A stretch of DNA of 64,000 bases, taken from positions 1-64,000 of the forward strand of contig CAJYIW010000005.1 of NCBI GenBank assembly GCA_913775095.1. Direction: 5' to 3'. The position numbers were made by a program, and so were the translations under genes. Shown here piece by piece: positions 61,991 to 64,000 of the stretch (within the stretch, counting starts at the first letter, position 1; each line of letters starts with the position of its first letter). The notes beneath the pieces are model-generated. The model worked only from the letters and a program-made list of their open reading frames with translations. It searched no databases and had not been told where the DNA came from. Origin of the DNA: an uncultured Siphonobacter sp. Lineage in GTDB: Bacteria; Bacteroidota; Bacteroidia; Cytophagales; Spirosomataceae.

Positions 61991-63604
61991 TTATTTCACC
62001 ATTTCCATCTGCAAACGCGTTTCCTCGACGTCCAGCTCCGATTCTATTTTCCTTAATACTTCTTCACTGACGGTGCCTTTACGGTGCAGCTGATGAATGA
62101 TCTTCCGCTCCACTTCAATCACATCGAGTTGTGCCTGCGTAAACTGATTAAAGACCCGCAAGGCCCGGTTATCAGAAGTGGCCCATTCCGCCCGGGGAAG
62201 TTCAGTATGCTGAAGTCGTTCAAACCGATTCTGATAACTGTTCCGAATCCGGTTCAATACTACGTGATCAATGTCCTTCAGGTTATCCTCAATATAGACC
62301 ATCACTTCGCTAATAATTTGCGATCGGACTTCGTATTCTTCCGCCAGGAGCGAATGTTTGGGAATTTTCAGCTTCCGGATCACCCACGGTAAGGTTAAGC
62401 CCTGGGCTACCAGCGTTACGATGATTACGCAGAAGGTGAGAAAGATAATGAGGTTACGATTCGGAAAAAGCTCGCCCGAAGGCATCGTTAATGGAATGGA
62501 CAGGGCAATGGCCATGGAGACTACTCCCCGCATGCCCGACCAGCCAATAACGACCAGATTCCGTCGGTCCAGTAAGTCCCGTTCGTCTTTCTTTTTAAAC
62601 AGAAATTTAGGTCGGAAAGAAGCCGGCAGCACCCAGATGAACCGTACGACAATTACCGTCAAACTGACCAGCAAGCCGTATTTGATCAGAATAAGTGTGC
62701 CGTGGGTCGTTACCATGTCCAGATCGGTAATGACTACCCGCAGCTGTAGCCCCAGAAGAATGAAGACCAGTCCATTTAGAATAAAACCTACTACTTCCCA
62801 AACGGAATTTGACTGAATCCGGGACTCGGTGGTGAACATTTCAGACGATCGGAAAGACAGGTACAAGCCCGTTGTGACCACGGCCAATACGCCCGAGGCA
62901 TGGAAATGCTCGGCCAGCAGATACGAGGCAAAAGGCGTAAGTAAAGTCAGCGTGACTTCCACCAGCGACTGGCACACGAAATGCTTGTGAATCAGGTACA
63001 ATACATAACCCACCACTAATCCGCAGATCACCCCTACCACCACGACGATCAAAAACTGCAACCCGGCATCCCAGATATTGAAAGCTCCGGTCAGGATTGC
63101 TGCCAGAGCGTAGCGATACACAATAAGCCCACTGGCATCGTTGAGTAAACTTTCGCCTTCCAGAATGCTGATAATCCGGGGATTAAGACCTAAGCCTTTG
63201 GTAACTGAAGTCGCCGCAACCGCATCGGGCGGCGATACAATCGCTCCCAGCAGAAAGGCTTCCGCCCAGCTGAGGTTCGGAATCAGGGAGTGCACCACCC
63301 AGCCCACACACAGGGTCGTAAATACGACGAGACCTACGGCTGCCAGGGTGATGGGACGAATATTAGCCTTGAATTCGTGCCAGCTGGCTTTCCAGGCCGC
63401 TTCGTACAACAGAGGCGGCAGGAATATAAAAAAGATGATGTCCGGATTGAGTACCAGTGAAGGCAAACCAGGGATCTGGCTGACAATCAACCCTACCAGG
63501 ACCAGAGCAATCGGAAAAGGAAAGTTATTACGAAAACTAAAAATGGCCAGAAACGTGACACCAAAGAGCAACAGAACAATAAGCTCAACGACTTCGATAC
63601 CCAT
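61991..63604 (-). CDS. Na+/H+ antiporter, CPA1 family
   Basis: A 537-residue inner membrane antiporter with about twelve hydrophobic segments (5-420) and a cytosolic helical tail (430-537). The CPA1 signature is intact: FIFLPPLLYEAAW near 57-69, GAIVSPPDAVAATSV near 135-149 with the ion-binding Asp pair, EGESLLNDASGLIVYR, and WSGMRGVVSMA. It exports sodium (or lithium/potassium) in exchange for protons to hold pH and salt balance. Which cation is moved is not readable from sequence. It is followed by the hydrolase gene. Confidence 0.93.
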   Translation of the reverse strand: MGIEVVELIVLLLFGVTFLAIFSFRNNFPFPIALVLVGLIVSQIPGLPSLVLNPDIIFFIFLPPLLYEAAWKASWHEFKANIRPITLAAVGLVVFTTLCVGWVVHSLIPNLSWAEAFLLGAIVSPPDAVAATSVTKGLGLNPRIISILEGESLLNDASGLIVYRYALAAILTGAFNIWDAGLQFLIVVVVGVICGLVVGYVLYLIHKHFVCQSLVEVTLTLLTPFASYLLAEHFHASGVLAVVTTGLYLSFRSSEMFTTESRIQSNSVWEVVGFILNGLVFILLGLQLRVVITDLDMVTTHGTLILIKYGLLVSLTVIVVRFIWVLPASFRPKFLFKKKDERDLLDRRNLVVIGWSGMRGVVSMAIALSIPLTMPSGELFPNRNLIIFLTFCVIIVTLVAQGLTLPWVIRKLKIPKHSLLAEEYEVRSQIISEVMVYIEDNLKDIDHVVLNRIRNSYQNRFERLQHTELPRAEWATSDNRALRVFNQFTQAQLDVIEVERKIIHQLHRKGTVSEEVLRKIESELDVEETRLQMEMVK

Positions 63605-63638
63605 GAAATAAGTTGATTAGGGGAATGAAAGGTAACTC

Positions 63639-63995
63639 TTACCGGAAATGGGGATTAAAGATAATTCCCACACAATTGCCAAAGGGGTTCCAGACGGTTG
63701 CTACCCAGATCCCCCCGCCTACCTCGTGCGGAGTTTCGTGCGGAGTGGCCCCGAGTGAAAGTAAGCGTTGATAGGAATCTTCCACGTTTTCGACGGCCCA
63801 ATACGTCATGACTGAAGCTTTCTGTGGGTGAACCGTTTCCGCCGGATGCAAACCCATTTCAAAACCACCGACGTTGTAGCCTACATAAAAAGGCTCGTCA
63901 AAGTAAGGAGGCATTTCTAATACCTGAGTGTACCACTCTTTAGCTTTGGTAAGATCGTTAACGAGATAGACGGTGGTGCGAAGTCCCTGGAGCAT
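63639..63995 (-). CDS. VOC-family (glyoxalase-like) protein
   Basis: A 118-residue protein with the paired beta-alpha-beta-beta-beta modules of the vicinal oxygen chelate superfamily: RTTVYLVNDLTKAKEWYTQVL near 5-25 and ENVEDSYQRLLSLGATPHE, then WVATVWNPFGNCVGIIFNP. The family covers glyoxalases, dioxygenases and antibiotic-binding proteins, so no reaction can be named. The start codon lies five bases from the window's end, so its promoter is outside. The antiporter gene is 34 bp downstream. Confidence 0.85.
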   Translation of the reverse strand: MLQGLRTTVYLVNDLTKAKEWYTQVLEMPPYFDEPFYVGYNVGGFEMGLHPAETVHPQKASVMTYWAVENVEDSYQRLLSLGATPHETPHEVGGGIWVATVWNPFGNCVGIIFNPHFR

Positions 63996-64000
63996 CTTTA

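Overview
The window looks like a chromosomal segment of a Bacteroidota bacterium, most likely an aerobic member of the Cytophagales (Spirosoma/Siphonobacter-like). The evidence is lineage-typical gene content: type IX secretion (T9SS) parts and cargo (PorX, a PorP/SprF-like protein, one type A and one type B C-terminal sorting domain), a TonB-dependent receptor paired with a DUF4249 lipoprotein, a Kelch/DUF4907/DUF4270 cluster, LytTR two-component genes, DUF2807, and TAnnTTTG-type -7 promoter boxes. Genus placement is a guess. No phage, transposase, tRNA, rRNA or CRISPR was found.

Layout. 1-12.4 kb: murF, a T9SS-secreted FG-GAP protein, lgt, a DUF4870 protein, an 800-bp repeat-filled gap, a ROK protein, two poorly known genes, pyrD and ftsK. 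12.4-20 kb: lolA, then a signalling block of a lone receiver, a large hybrid kinase, cheR, a receiver-less cheB and a receiver-kinase. 20-30 kb: a flavin/PNPOx-like protein, an M1-type peptidase, ahcY, ftsE, two tandem Wzi-like outer membrane proteins and porX. 30-42.6 kb: a LysM protein, a hybrid kinase with Hpt, ogt, rsmA, mgtE, dtd, a MazG-like pyrophosphohydrolase, a lone receiver, an MBL hydrolase, a HAD phosphatase and glmM. 42.7-50.4 kb: yidD, a PAS kinase, a GT2 glycosyltransferase, a YbaB protein, a mosaic T9SS type B protein, ribBA and an exported hypothetical. 50.5-64 kb: DUF4249 and its TonB receptor, the DUF4270/DUF4907/Kelch cluster, a LytTR/LytS pair, DUF2807, PorP/SprF, an alpha/beta hydrolase, a Na+/H+ antiporter and a VOC protein.

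Three themes link the genes. Envelope building (murF, glmM, lgt, lolA, ftsK, ftsE, yidD, LysM) sits beside T9SS export and its cargo. Two-component signalling is unusually dense: five histidine kinases, three of them with receiver domains, plus four separate response regulators. Housekeeping genes are mostly in short operons closed by long, nearly perfect hairpins that often serve two convergent genes.

The least ordinary signals are non-coding. Four tracts of a heptamer (GTTGTTR read on the coding strand) begin within zero to five bases of a stop codon, always in the same orientation relative to the gene. A 167-bp structured tandem repeat lies next to one of them. A degenerate ACTGAAA-type motif lies just before two start codons. 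I could not identify a complete undescribed defence or mobile system here; the best leads are these repeats, the CheR/CheB-kinase block without any chemoreceptor, and a T9SS protein gene whose 5' 60 percent has foreign base composition.
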